Source of the DNA: a bacterium
GTDB taxonomy: Bacteria > Krumholzibacteriota > Krumholzibacteriia > LZORAL124-64-63
DNA: 64,000 bases
Direction: 5' to 3'
Assembly: GCA_016703265.1 (NCBI GenBank)
Contig: JADJCK010000002.1
Location: 1-64,000, forward strand
Part shown: in pieces, positions 53,028 through 60,655 of the stretch
Layout: every line of letters begins with the position of its first letter
How positions within the stretch are numbered: position 1 is the stretch's first letter
The notes under the pieces: generated by a model
The model's database searches: none
Told to the model about the DNA's origin: nothing
What the model saw: the letters and a program-made list of their open reading frames with translations, nothing else
Translations under genes and position numbers: made by a program

Positions 53028-54688
53028 GGACGTTGCGCGCACGGCCGGGGTGCCGCTCGGCGTCGGGCCGGCTGGCGTGGGCAGGTGCTGCAGTGATGGC
53101 TGTCCTGGCCGAGCTGGCCGCAGGCGCGTCGCCGGCCCGCGCGGACACGCCCGCTCCCGCTCTCCTCGGGAGTGCGGCTGCCGCCGATTCGCTGGGATCG
53201 GACGAGCTGGCACCTGAACTCGAGGATGTGGTCGGGGAACTGGACGCCGCCGACCAGCCGCTGCCGCGCCGTGACCTGGCAGCGGCGACGGCCGCCACTG
53301 CGACGATCGATCACGGCGGGAGTCCGTGGGGCGCCGGCCGTCTCGCCTGGCGGACGGCTTTTCCGGCGACCGGAGTCCGCCAGGACGGGCGCCTGGTCCT
53401 GGACGGTGCGCTGCTGGCCGCAACCGCGGCGCTGCGCCTGCGCCCGGGCGAGAGTGCTGGCGTTGCCGGTGGGGGCAGCCTGCGACTGGGCCGGTGGCGG
53501 CTCTGGGGCGGGCACCTGAAGCTCCGCCACGGGTTCGGGCTCGCGGCGGGGGACCCGGCGCGGCGCGGGGCGCTGGCCGCCGACCAGGCGTTCGGCGGTC
53601 CCGCGGGCGGCCTGGCTGCCCGCACGAGCGTCGCGACCGGGGGCGCCGGCGCCGGTTTCGGCGTCGAGGCTGCGTTCGGCAGCTGGCACCTGGCGGCCCT
53701 GGGCGGGCAACCGGCCGCCGGCAGCCAGGGCCTGGACTGGGCGGCGCGCCTGGCCCGGGCCGGGCAGGCGGGCACGTGGGCCGTCCTGGTGCGCCGTGAC
53801 AGCACCGCCACGGCGGTCAGTGCGGGCGGGCGCCTCAGCCGTCAGGCACTCGTGATGGGCTGGGAACTGGCCATGGTGCGCCCGTCGGCAGGGCCCGGTG
53901 CCGTTGCCGCGGTCTCTGCGGTGGCCTGGCAGCCGTCGGCCCGCTGGAAGGCGGAACTGCTGTCGGGGGCGGGCCATGGCGCCGGCGCGGGGTCCACCGC
54001 CGTGCTGCCGGCGGGCGCCCGCCATGGCTGGGCCGTGCGATTGGCCTGGCGCGACCGGGGCCAGGGCGGGCTCGAGTTGCTGGCGCAGGGGGCTGCCCAG
54101 TCGGTGGCAGGGACCAGCACCCGTCGGCGATCGCTGGCGGTGCTGGAGGCCGCCTGGGAGCGTCACGTGGCCCCGGGCACCCTGGCGAACCTGCGGGTGC
54201 GCCGTGCCGATCGCAGCGACTTGACCTGGGACGAGCGCGCACCGTGGCAACCCGGGGTCCCGGGGCAGCCGGCGGTGCGCACGCTCCTGAGCGGCGGCAT
54301 TGAATGGGAGCGGGGCCCGGCGCGACTGGGCGCCGGCTGGCGATCCTTCACCGTCGCCGGCAGCACCAATGACGGCAACCGCCAGCTGATCGGCATCACC
54401 GGTCGCTATGCCCGGGGAGGCCGCTGGTCGGCCTGGGCCGACCTGGCGACCGCCTGGGGTGACCCGGTCGACCTGGTGCGGGGCCTGGTGCCCCTGCCGG
54501 GTGTCGTGGCGGCGCGCCACTGGGGCACCTGGCGCTCCGAGGCGCTCGTCGGCCTGGGCTGGGGAGGCCGTTCCCTGCAGCTGGGCGCCGCGTTGGCCCG
54601 GCGCTTGCCCGCACTGCCGGCGGCCGGTCTTGACGCCGCTGCCGGGCCGTCGCTGGAGGGTTGGATCGAGGCGCGAGCCTCCTGGTAG
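53021..54688 (+). CDS. uncharacterised exported outer-membrane-barrel-like protein
   Basis: 555-residue protein. ATG 53021 gives a basic start and signal sequence ending PARA (~44); the frame is open further upstream inside the neighbour. After an acidic linker (DELAPELEDVVGELDAADQPLP) the rest is an alternating strand-turn pattern rich in Gly, Ala, Trp and Arg (RLRLGRWRLWGGHLKLRHGFGLA, RWSAWADLATAWGD) ending in RASW, an aromatic C-terminus typical of outer-membrane barrels. The segment LKLRHGFGLAAGDPARR resembles conserved regions of uncharacterised FCB barrels. No family name can be given. It is coupled to the 52176 gene. Confidence 0.75.
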   Translation: MVRTLRARPGCRSASGRLAWAGAAVMAVLAELAAGASPARADTPAPALLGSAAAADSLGSDELAPELEDVVGELDAADQPLPRRDLAAATAATATIDHGGSPWGAGRLAWRTAFPATGVRQDGRLVLDGALLAATAALRLRPGESAGVAGGGSLRLGRWRLWGGHLKLRHGFGLAAGDPARRGALAADQAFGGPAGGLAARTSVATGGAGAGFGVEAAFGSWHLAALGGQPAAGSQGLDWAARLARAGQAGTWAVLVRRDSTATAVSAGGRLSRQALVMGWELAMVRPSAGPGAVAAVSAVAWQPSARWKAELLSGAGHGAGAGSTAVLPAGARHGWAVRLAWRDRGQGGLELLAQGAAQSVAGTSTRRRSLAVLEAAWERHVAPGTLANLRVRRADRSDLTWDERAPWQPGVPGQPAVRTLLSGGIEWERGPARLGAGWRSFTVAGSTNDGNRQLIGITGRYARGGRWSAWADLATAWGDPVDLVRGLVPLPGVVAARHWGTWRSEALVGLGWGGRSLQLGAALARRLPALPAAGLDAAAGPSLEGWIEARASW

Positions 54689-54835
54689 TACCCTGTCGGG
54701 ATCTGCGGGTCGCCTGGACCCGCCACGGTACACGCGGCAGGCGGCACGGTCGGCAGTCAACCCGCGCGGCAAGCTGCCGAAACCACGGAAGCCGGGCCAC
54801 TGCCCGGCGGAGCCGGCACGTTCACCCAACCAAGG

Positions 54836-55981
54836 ATGCGCGCTTTGCTGACGCAGGCCCACGCGTGTTCCCTGCTGCAACCGAACTTCGGCGACGACCT
54901 GGTTCCACCGGCCGACGAGGCGCTCGAGGAACTGAGCGCGCTTGTGCAGGGCACCGACGATCCGTTCGAGTGGACGCAGGCGCTCGACGCGTTGCTGGGA
55001 AACGACGCCGTCGCCGATCGCCTGCCCGAGCGTCTGGCGGCGCTGCAGATGCTGGCCGGGGTGGGCGGGGCCATCGGCGCGCGCCTGCTCGCCGCGTTCT
55101 GGACACAGCCCGACCACGCCGTGTTCGCGCGCTGCCTGATGTCCGAACCGGCACTCGAACCGCTCGCGCAACTGGTGGCCGCGCGCGACGCGGGCACGCT
55201 TGACCTGCCGCAGCTCGCCGGAGGCACCTGTCGTCTCGTATCGCTGGGCGACCAGCTCTGCCAGGCGGGGCTGCGCGAGACGGGCTTCGACCTGGTGACG
55301 GCAGCCACCATCGTCCAGGCCAACCACGGGAACGGTCAGGTCGCACTGCCGGTCGACCGCGAGCTCGCGGCGGCCGTGGGCAGCCTGCTCGCCGCTCCGC
55401 AACCGTTCCGCGGCGGCTTTGCCGGGAATCTCGACGGCATCACGCTGATGCCCGGGCTGGTGCTCATAGACCTGGAGGATGAACTCGGGTATTTCGCGCA
55501 CGGATTCCCCGTCCTGATCGACGGTGGGCGCGCTGCCCTCGGCGGCAGCCTGCCGACGACGGCTTCGTTCGATGCCGCCGACGCCGTCGACGAGGCCGAC
55601 GCCAAGGCGATGGACCGCCTGCGCCTGCGCAAGCTCGTCCTCGACAACATCATGGCCACGAGCGTGCTGCTGGAATACCTGCGCGACCCGAAAGTGACGT
55701 CGATTCCCGGCCTGGTGGCCGAGGTCGTCAACCGCACGCGGAACCCGCAGGTCCTCGAGGTGGTCATCTGCAGCCGCGCGCTGCACACCGGCTTCGCCAA
55801 CAAGGGCGTGCCGCTGGCTTGCCTTCGCAGCCCGGTCAACGTCTCGCTCAAGACGATCCGCAAGTTCATCCACGTGAAGTACGTCTCCAAGGTGGACCTC
55901 AAGCGCCTGGCCAACGACCGCACGGGCATTCGCCGCGAGGTCGGCGCGGAGATCGTCAAGTACCTGGATTCGCTCACCTGA
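54836..55981 (+). CDS. uncharacterised cytoplasmic helical protein
   Basis: 381-residue protein with no signal or membrane segment. The N-terminal half is Leu/Ala-rich helical (LLTQAHACSLLQPNFG, ERLAALQMLAGVGGAIGARLLAAF). The C-terminal ~120 residues (LVLDNIMATSVLLEYLRDPKVTS, NVSLKTIRKFIHVKYVSKVDLKRLANDR) look like short two-helix repeats, as in HEAT-type proteins that describe failing repeats along a superhelix. Similar unnamed proteins occur in deltaproteobacterial-type genomes (recollection, not checked). The Shine-Dalgarno is weak (AAGG next to the ATG). It stands alone between two small gaps; function unknown. Confidence 0.75.
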   Translation: MRALLTQAHACSLLQPNFGDDLVPPADEALEELSALVQGTDDPFEWTQALDALLGNDAVADRLPERLAALQMLAGVGGAIGARLLAAFWTQPDHAVFARCLMSEPALEPLAQLVAARDAGTLDLPQLAGGTCRLVSLGDQLCQAGLRETGFDLVTAATIVQANHGNGQVALPVDRELAAAVGSLLAAPQPFRGGFAGNLDGITLMPGLVLIDLEDELGYFAHGFPVLIDGGRAALGGSLPTTASFDAADAVDEADAKAMDRLRLRKLVLDNIMATSVLLEYLRDPKVTSIPGLVAEVVNRTRNPQVLEVVICSRALHTGFANKGVPLACLRSPVNVSLKTIRKFIHVKYVSKVDLKRLANDRTGIRREVGAEIVKYLDSLT

Positions 55982-56020
55982 GGCCGCCCGGGGCGGTGCG
56001 GAACCCCGCTGCCACTGCTG

Positions 56021-56049
56021 TTGACTTGCCCGCGAACCACACCTAGGTT
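56021..56049 (+). promoter_or_regulatory. sigma-70-type promoter of arcC-purD-purE
   Basis: TTGACT, 17 bases, TAGGTT. Predicted start near 56057, about 60 bases before the GTG of the carbamate kinase gene. Confidence 0.55.
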
Positions 56050-56119
56050 TGCCTGAAACATCGCCATTGGCGCCCGACCGGGACGTGCCGGGGGCGCCGG
56101 TCCGTCATGGAGGTCCTTC

Positions 56120-57073
56120 GTGGCCGGTCATCGTCGCATCGTCATCGCGTTCGGCGGCAACGCCATCATACCCGTCGGCCAGGAAGGAACCTGGGAGCAG
56201 CAGTCGGCCATCACGCGACAGACCATGGATCTCGTGGCTCAGTTGGCCGTCGACGGGCACCAGGTGGTCATGACACACGGCAACGGCCCTGTGGTCGGCA
56301 ACATCGTGTTGCGCAACGACGCCGGCATGTCCGTGCACGGCATCCCGCCCATGCCCATGTTCGTGTGCGGCGCCGACAGCCAGGGCGGCCTCGGGTTCAT
56401 GCTGCAGCAGGCGCTGCAGAACGCACTGCGGCGGCGCGGGCTCAACCAGCCGGTGGCCTCGGTGGTCACGCAGGTGCGCGTCGATGCGGACGACCCGGCG
56501 ATGGCGAAGCCGACCAAGCCCATCGGTCCGTTCTACACAGAGGAAGAGGCCGAGCGCCTGCGCCTGGAGAACGGCTGGGCGATGGTGAAGGACGCGGGAC
56601 GCGGCTGGCGGCGCGTGGTGGCCAGCCCGCAGCCGGTCGAGGTCGTGGAGTGGGAGGCCATCCGCACGTTGGTGGCGGGCGGCGTGTTCACGATCGCCGT
56701 CGGCGGCGGCGGCGTGCCGGTGATCCGCAATGCCGAGGGCGACCTCGAGGGCGTCGACGCCGTCATCGACAAGGATCGCGCCAGCGACCTGCTCGGTCGC
56801 CTGATCGGCGCGGACACGCTCGTCATCATCACGCAGGTCGCGAAGGTCTGCGCGCGCTACGGTCAGCCCGACCAGGAAGAGCTGGAGGAGCTGCCGGCGT
56901 CGCGCGCAGCGGCCATGCTGGCGGCGGGCGAGTTCCCGGCCGGCAGCATGGGCCCGAAGATCGAGGCGGCCCTGTCGTTCCTCAGGGGCGGCGGCCGCGA
57001 GGTGATCATCACTTCGCCCGAACTGCTCCTCGAAGCGCTCGAAGGCCGGGGCGGCACGCGCATCGTGCCCTGA
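56120..57073 (+). CDS. arcC: carbamate kinase
   Basis: 317-residue amino-acid-kinase-fold enzyme transferring phosphate between carbamoyl phosphate and ADP. Family signatures: IAFGGNAI at the start, THGNGPVVGNI, the long central region ending FTIAVGGGGVPVI, AVIDKDRASDLLG and AGSMGPKIEAAL. GTG 56120 with ATGGAGG upstream is the start. No arcA, arcB or other carbamoyl-phosphate genes are adjacent; purD follows after 60 bases, so the link to arginine catabolism is not evident. It could serve ATP generation from carbamoyl phosphate or its synthesis. Confidence 0.95.
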   Translation: MAGHRRIVIAFGGNAIIPVGQEGTWEQQSAITRQTMDLVAQLAVDGHQVVMTHGNGPVVGNIVLRNDAGMSVHGIPPMPMFVCGADSQGGLGFMLQQALQNALRRRGLNQPVASVVTQVRVDADDPAMAKPTKPIGPFYTEEEAERLRLENGWAMVKDAGRGWRRVVASPQPVEVVEWEAIRTLVAGGVFTIAVGGGGVPVIRNAEGDLEGVDAVIDKDRASDLLGRLIGADTLVIITQVAKVCARYGQPDQEELEELPASRAAAMLAAGEFPAGSMGPKIEAALSFLRGGGREVIITSPELLLEALEGRGGTRIVP

Positions 57074-57120
57074 GTGTGGGACGCGGATCGGGCGCGCGAA
57101 CGCGAACGGTCCGCAAAGCC

Positions 57121-57154
57121 GGGAGGCCGAGTCATGGCGGGAGAACGAGTCATG
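57121..57154 (+). repeat. duplicated ribosome-binding site and ATG of purD
   Basis: GGGAGGCCGAGTCATG (57121-57136) is repeated as GGGAGAACGAGTCATG (57139-57154), 14 of 16 identical with an 18-base period. Both ATGs are in frame, so purD has two complete translation starts six codons apart. Confidence 0.75.
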
Positions 57155-58462
57155 CCCGCATCCGTGCTGGTCATCGGCGGCGGTGGACGCGAGCACGCCA
57201 TCGTGCGGCAGCTCGCGCGCTCACCGCTGTCTCCGGTCATCTATGCGGCCCCGGGCAATCCGGGCATCGCCGCCTGCGCCACCAACGTGGCGCTCGATCC
57301 TACCGACGAGCAGGCTGTGGTCCGCTTCTGCCAGAACGAGGGCATCGGGCTGGTGATCGTCGGGCCGGAGGATCCGCTCATCGCCGGCCTGGCCGACCAG
57401 TTGCGGCATGGCGGCATCGCCGTGTTCGGTCCCGGTGCGCTGGGCGCACGACTGGAAGGCGACAAGGAGTTCGCCAAGGAAGTGCTGCACGCCGCCGGCG
57501 TGCCGACGCCGCACTACCACGCCTTCAGCACCAGCGATGCGGCGCTCGGCCATCTCGATACGATGGAACTCCCGGTGGTGGTCAAGGCCTGCGGCGTGGC
57601 GCAGGGGAAGGGCGTGGCCGTCTGCTCCACGCGCGAAGAGGCGGAGGCCTTCATCCGCGAGTGCCTGGACGAGCAGCGCTTCGGCAGCTCGGGCCTGCGC
57701 ATCCTCATCGAGGAGTGCATCTTCGGGCCCGAACTGTCGGTGCTCATCGTTACCGACGGCCAGGACTACTGCCTGCTGGCGCCGAGCCGCGACCACAAGC
57801 GCATCGGCGAGGGCGACACGGGACCGAACACCGGCGGCATGGGTGCGTTCGCGCCGGTCGCGCTCCCGGCAGCGCTGCAGGCCGAGATCGATGCGCGCGT
57901 GGTGTTGCCGGTGCTGGCCGAGCTGCGCCGGCGCGACATCCCGTATCGCGGCGTGCTCTACGCCGGCCTCATGTTGACGGCCTCGGGTCCGCAGGTCCTC
58001 GAGTTCAACTGCCGCTTCGGCGATCCCGAGACGCAGGTGGTGCTGCCGCTGCTGCGCGGTGATCTCTACGAACTGTGTGCCGCCACTGCCGCCGGCGAAC
58101 TGGGGACGTTCCTGCAGCGCTTCCCGGCCGGCGAGCATGATCCGGCCGACTGGGCCGGGGCCGGGCTGTCGGAGTGGCGGCGGCATTGTGTCGTGGTTGT
58201 CGGCGCGTCGGACGGCTATCCTGGCCGCTATCTGGCCGGGCGTCCCATCGAGCTGCCGGAGGAGAGCCCCGACGCCTGGATCATCCACGCCGGCACGAAG
58301 GAGCGTGACGAGGTGCTCGTGACCGCCGGTGGACGCGTGCTCGGGGCGGTGGGGATGGCGGCGCGCCTGGAAGCCGCGCGCGAGCTGGCCTACGGCCTGT
58401 TGGCCGGCACGCATTTCGAGGGCCTGACCTACCGGCGCGACATCGCCGCGCGAAAGGACTGA
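57134..58462 (+). CDS. purD: phosphoribosylamine-glycine ligase
   Basis: GAR synthetase, step two of purine synthesis (phosphoribosylamine + glycine + ATP). The N-terminal domain begins VLVIGGGGREHAI; the ATP-grasp domain contains PVVVKACGVAQGKGVAVC and EECIFGPELSVLIVTDG, then SRDHKRIGEGDTGPNTGGMGAF and LEFNCRFGDPETQ. Starting at ATG 57134 gives 442 residues; ATG 57152 gives 436 and both have a ribosome-binding site. In place of the usual KADGLAAGKGV this enzyme has KACGVAQGKGV. purE begins one base after the stop. Confidence 0.96.
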   Translation: MAGERVMPASVLVIGGGGREHAIVRQLARSPLSPVIYAAPGNPGIAACATNVALDPTDEQAVVRFCQNEGIGLVIVGPEDPLIAGLADQLRHGGIAVFGPGALGARLEGDKEFAKEVLHAAGVPTPHYHAFSTSDAALGHLDTMELPVVVKACGVAQGKGVAVCSTREEAEAFIRECLDEQRFGSSGLRILIEECIFGPELSVLIVTDGQDYCLLAPSRDHKRIGEGDTGPNTGGMGAFAPVALPAALQAEIDARVVLPVLAELRRRDIPYRGVLYAGLMLTASGPQVLEFNCRFGDPETQVVLPLLRGDLYELCAATAAGELGTFLQRFPAGEHDPADWAGAGLSEWRRHCVVVVGASDGYPGRYLAGRPIELPEESPDAWIIHAGTKERDEVLVTAGGRVLGAVGMAARLEAARELAYGLLAGTHFEGLTYRRDIAARKD

Positions 58463-58463
58463 C

Positions 58464-58958
58464 ATGGGCGCCATCTGGAATCCGGATGATGCAGCACCAC
58501 AGGTGCTGATCCTGCTCGGCAGCGAGAGCGACCTGCCGGTGATCGAGAAGATGGCGTCGCTCCTCGAGCGCTTCGGGCTCACCCACGCAACAGCCGTCGC
58601 CTCGGCGCATCGCCAGCCTGAACGGCTGCACCGGCTCGTGAAGGCGGCCAATGAGGGCGGCACGCTGGTCTTCGTCGCAGTGGCGGGCATGGCGGCCCAC
58701 CTGCCGGGCGTGGTGGCGTCGCTGACCGGGCGACCGGTCATCGGCGTGCCCGTGGCCGCAGGGCCGCTGGCCGGGGTCGATGCGCTGCTGTCGATCGTGC
58801 AGATGCCGCCCGGCGTACCGGTGGCTGCCGTGGCGATCGGCAGTGCCGGGGCGCGGAACGCAGCGTGCCTGGCCGCGCGCATCATCGGCACGGGCGACGC
58901 GCGCGTGGCCGCGGCCGTCGAGGACTACCGGCGCGAACTGGCCGACGGCGGCCGTTGA
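58464..58958 (+). CDS. purE: N5-carboxyaminoimidazole ribonucleotide mutase
   Basis: 164-residue class I PurE converting N5-CAIR to CAIR in purine synthesis. Conserved blocks are LLGSESDLPV, ASAHRQPERL (catalytic His region), AVAGMAAHLPGVVAS and MPPGVPVAAVAIG followed by NAACLAARI. The ATG lies one base after the purD stop. A purK partner is not seen here. The 3' end overlaps the YrdC-type gene by one base. Confidence 0.95.
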   Translation: MGAIWNPDDAAPQVLILLGSESDLPVIEKMASLLERFGLTHATAVASAHRQPERLHRLVKAANEGGTLVFVAVAGMAAHLPGVVASLTGRPVIGVPVAAGPLAGVDALLSIVQMPPGVPVAAVAIGSAGARNAACLAARIIGTGDARVAAAVEDYRRELADGGR

Positions 58959-59581
58959 TGCTCCTGCCGCTGACCGATGCCGCCGCCGCCGCCGTCCTGG
59001 CCGGCGGCGGCGTGCTGTTGCTGCCTACCGACACCATCTGCGGGCTGCACGCGCGCGCCGACCGGCCCGACGCGCTGGCGCGCATTGCCGCGCTCAAGGG
59101 GCGTGCCGCCGGCCAGCCCCTGCTGGTGCTGGCTGCCTCCTACGACCAGGCAACCACGCTCTGTGGTCCCCTTTCGGCGGGGCAGGCTGCCCTCTGCCGC
59201 GCCGCCTGGCCGGGCCCCTTCACGTTCATCCTGCCCGCCGGCGCAGGCCTGGCTCCTGCCGTCACCGATACGGCCCGCGGCACGGTGGCCATCCGGGTTC
59301 CGGCCCGCGCCGACCTGCGCCGCCTCATCGAACAGGCCGGGGGGCCGCTCGCTTCGACAAGTGCCAACCGCTCGGGGCAGGCGCCGTTGGCCGCTCTCGC
59401 GGCCGCTGTGGACGGGTTCGGCGACCAGGTCGACGGCTGGTGGGAGGGTGTCCCGGCACCGGGGGACGGGGGCGCCGCCGCCGGCAGTCCGAGCGCCCTG
59501 GTCGACCTGACCACCGATCCTCCCACCCTGCTGCGTCGCGGACCAGTGCCGCTGCCGGAGGCCGGCCCGGGCGTTTCTTGA
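58958..59581 (+). CDS. Sua5/YciO/YrdC-family protein (threonylcarbamoyl-AMP synthase-like)
   Basis: 207-residue YrdC-fold protein, probably making threonylcarbamoyl-AMP from threonine, bicarbonate and ATP for the t6A modification of tRNA position 37. Visible signatures are LLLPTDTICGLHARA, LKGRAAGQPLLVL, WPGPFTFILPA, AIRVPARADLR and STSANRSGQAP. It lacks the extra Sua5 C-terminal domain, so it is TsaC-sized; the YciO subgroup cannot be excluded. ATG 58958 overlaps the purE stop by one base. Confidence 0.9.
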   Translation: MLLPLTDAAAAAVLAGGGVLLLPTDTICGLHARADRPDALARIAALKGRAAGQPLLVLAASYDQATTLCGPLSAGQAALCRAAWPGPFTFILPAGAGLAPAVTDTARGTVAIRVPARADLRRLIEQAGGPLASTSANRSGQAPLAALAAAVDGFGDQVDGWWEGVPAPGDGGAAAGSPSALVDLTTDPPTLLRRGPVPLPEAGPGVS

Positions 59582-59638
59582 CGCTTGCGACGCCGACTTT
59601 ACCTTTCACTGCCCGCAACGCGGGCGCGAAAGGCGACC

Positions 59639-60181
59639 ATGCCCAGGCGGATCGTTTTCGTATGCACGGGCAACACCTGCCGCAGCCCGTTGGCCGAGGT
59701 CCTGGCCCGGGCCCGGTACGCCGAACTGCCCCTGATCTTCGCCTCCGCCGGCACGGATGCGGCGGCCGGACAGCCGGCCTCCGCTGAAGCGTGCGCCATC
59801 GCGCGGGAGCGCGGCCTGGACCTCGAGGGCCATCGCAGTGCGCCCGTGGATGCCCGGGCGGTGGCGGACGCGGCGTGGGTGATCGGGATGACCCGGATGC
59901 ATGCGGCGGTGCTGCGGGCGCGACTGAGCCCGCGGTGGCAGGGCCGCGTGGGGCTGCTCGGGGCCCCGGGGCTCGACTGGCGCACCGCGGGCGTGCCTTC
60001 GACGGCGAACGGCCGGACGGGACATGACATCGGCGATCCGGACATCGGCGATCCGGACATTGCCGATCTGGACATAGGCGATCCTTGGCACCAGGACCTG
60101 GCGACCTATCGCCGGACGGGCGAACAGATCGACGCCGGGCTCGTCGCCTGGGCGGAAGTGTTTCGCGAACTCTGCCCCTGA
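59639..60181 (+). CDS. low-molecular-weight protein-tyrosine phosphatase family protein
   Basis: 180-residue phosphatase. The P-loop VCTGNTCRSPLAE has the catalytic Cys9 and Arg15 (C-x5-R). The usual general-acid region (DPW...YR...I) is present at the C-terminus as GDPWHQDLATYRRTGEQID, but is preceded by an acidic insert of four DIGDP-type pentapeptides (residues ~130-149) from a 15-bp tandem repeat. Such enzymes dephosphorylate tyrosine kinases or arginine-phosphorylated proteins; the Thr after Cys (CTGNT) is the variant seen in arginine phosphatases such as YwlE, and YwlE is often next to a Sua5 gene and rpiB, as here. ATG 59639 follows GAAAGG. Confidence 0.9.
   Translation: MPRRIVFVCTGNTCRSPLAEVLARARYAELPLIFASAGTDAAAGQPASAEACAIARERGLDLEGHRSAPVDARAVADAAWVIGMTRMHAAVLRARLSPRWQGRVGLLGAPGLDWRTAGVPSTANGRTGHDIGDPDIGDPDIADLDIGDPWHQDLATYRRTGEQIDAGLVAWAEVFRELCP
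60026..60085 (+). repeat. four-copy 15-bp tandem repeat inside the phosphatase gene
   Basis: Units GACATCGGCGATCCG (60026-60040 and 60041-60055, identical), then GACATTGCCGATCTG and GACATAGGCGATCCT. All are in frame and encode DIGDP, DIGDP, DIADL and DIGDP, just before the catalytic DPW. Confidence 0.95.
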
Positions 60182-60195
60182 AGGAGATGGAATCC

Positions 60196-60651
60196 ATGAA
60201 GTTGGCCATCGGTTCCGACCATCGGGGATTCGCGCACCGGGAACTGCTGGCGGCGCGCCTGACGGCAGCGGGGCACGTCGTGAGCGACTGTGGCGGCAGC
60301 CCTGGCGGTTCCGTCGATTACCCTGCCCCGGCCTTTGCCGTGGGTGCGCTCGTGCGCGACGGCGCGGCCGGGCTCGGGGTATTGATCTGCGGTTCAGGCA
60401 TCGGCGTGAGCATCGCGGCGAACAAGGTTCGCGGCGTCCGCGCGGCGCTGTGCCACACGCCGGAGCAGGCGGCCGGCACGCGCCGGCACAACGATGCCAA
60501 CGTGCTGTGCCTGAGCGGCGACGGCCTGACGCCCGAACAGGCGTGGCCGGTGCTCGAGGCTTTCCTGGCCGGGTCCTTCGAGGGCGGCCGGCACGCGAAT
60601 CGCGTGCGGATGATCATGGACTACGAGAACGGCCGAACGGCGGGGGAGTGA
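60196..60651 (+). CDS. rpiB: ribose-5-phosphate isomerase B
   Basis: 151-residue RpiB/LacA-type sugar isomerase interconverting ribose 5-phosphate and ribulose 5-phosphate. Motifs: IGSDHRGFAHRE, GVLICGSGIGVSIAANKVRGVRAALCHTP, then RRHNDANVLCLSG. The catalytic Cys is in ICGSGIG (usually CGTGIG). ATG 60196 is 9 bases after AAGGAG; an ATG at 60187 is also in frame but too close to it. It precedes glyA by 4 bases, the order phosphatase-rpiB-glyA being a known neighbourhood. Confidence 0.94.
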   Translation: MKLAIGSDHRGFAHRELLAARLTAAGHVVSDCGGSPGGSVDYPAPAFAVGALVRDGAAGLGVLICGSGIGVSIAANKVRGVRAALCHTPEQAAGTRRHNDANVLCLSGDGLTPEQAWPVLEAFLAGSFEGGRHANRVRMIMDYENGRTAGE

Positions 60652-60655
60652 CGCG

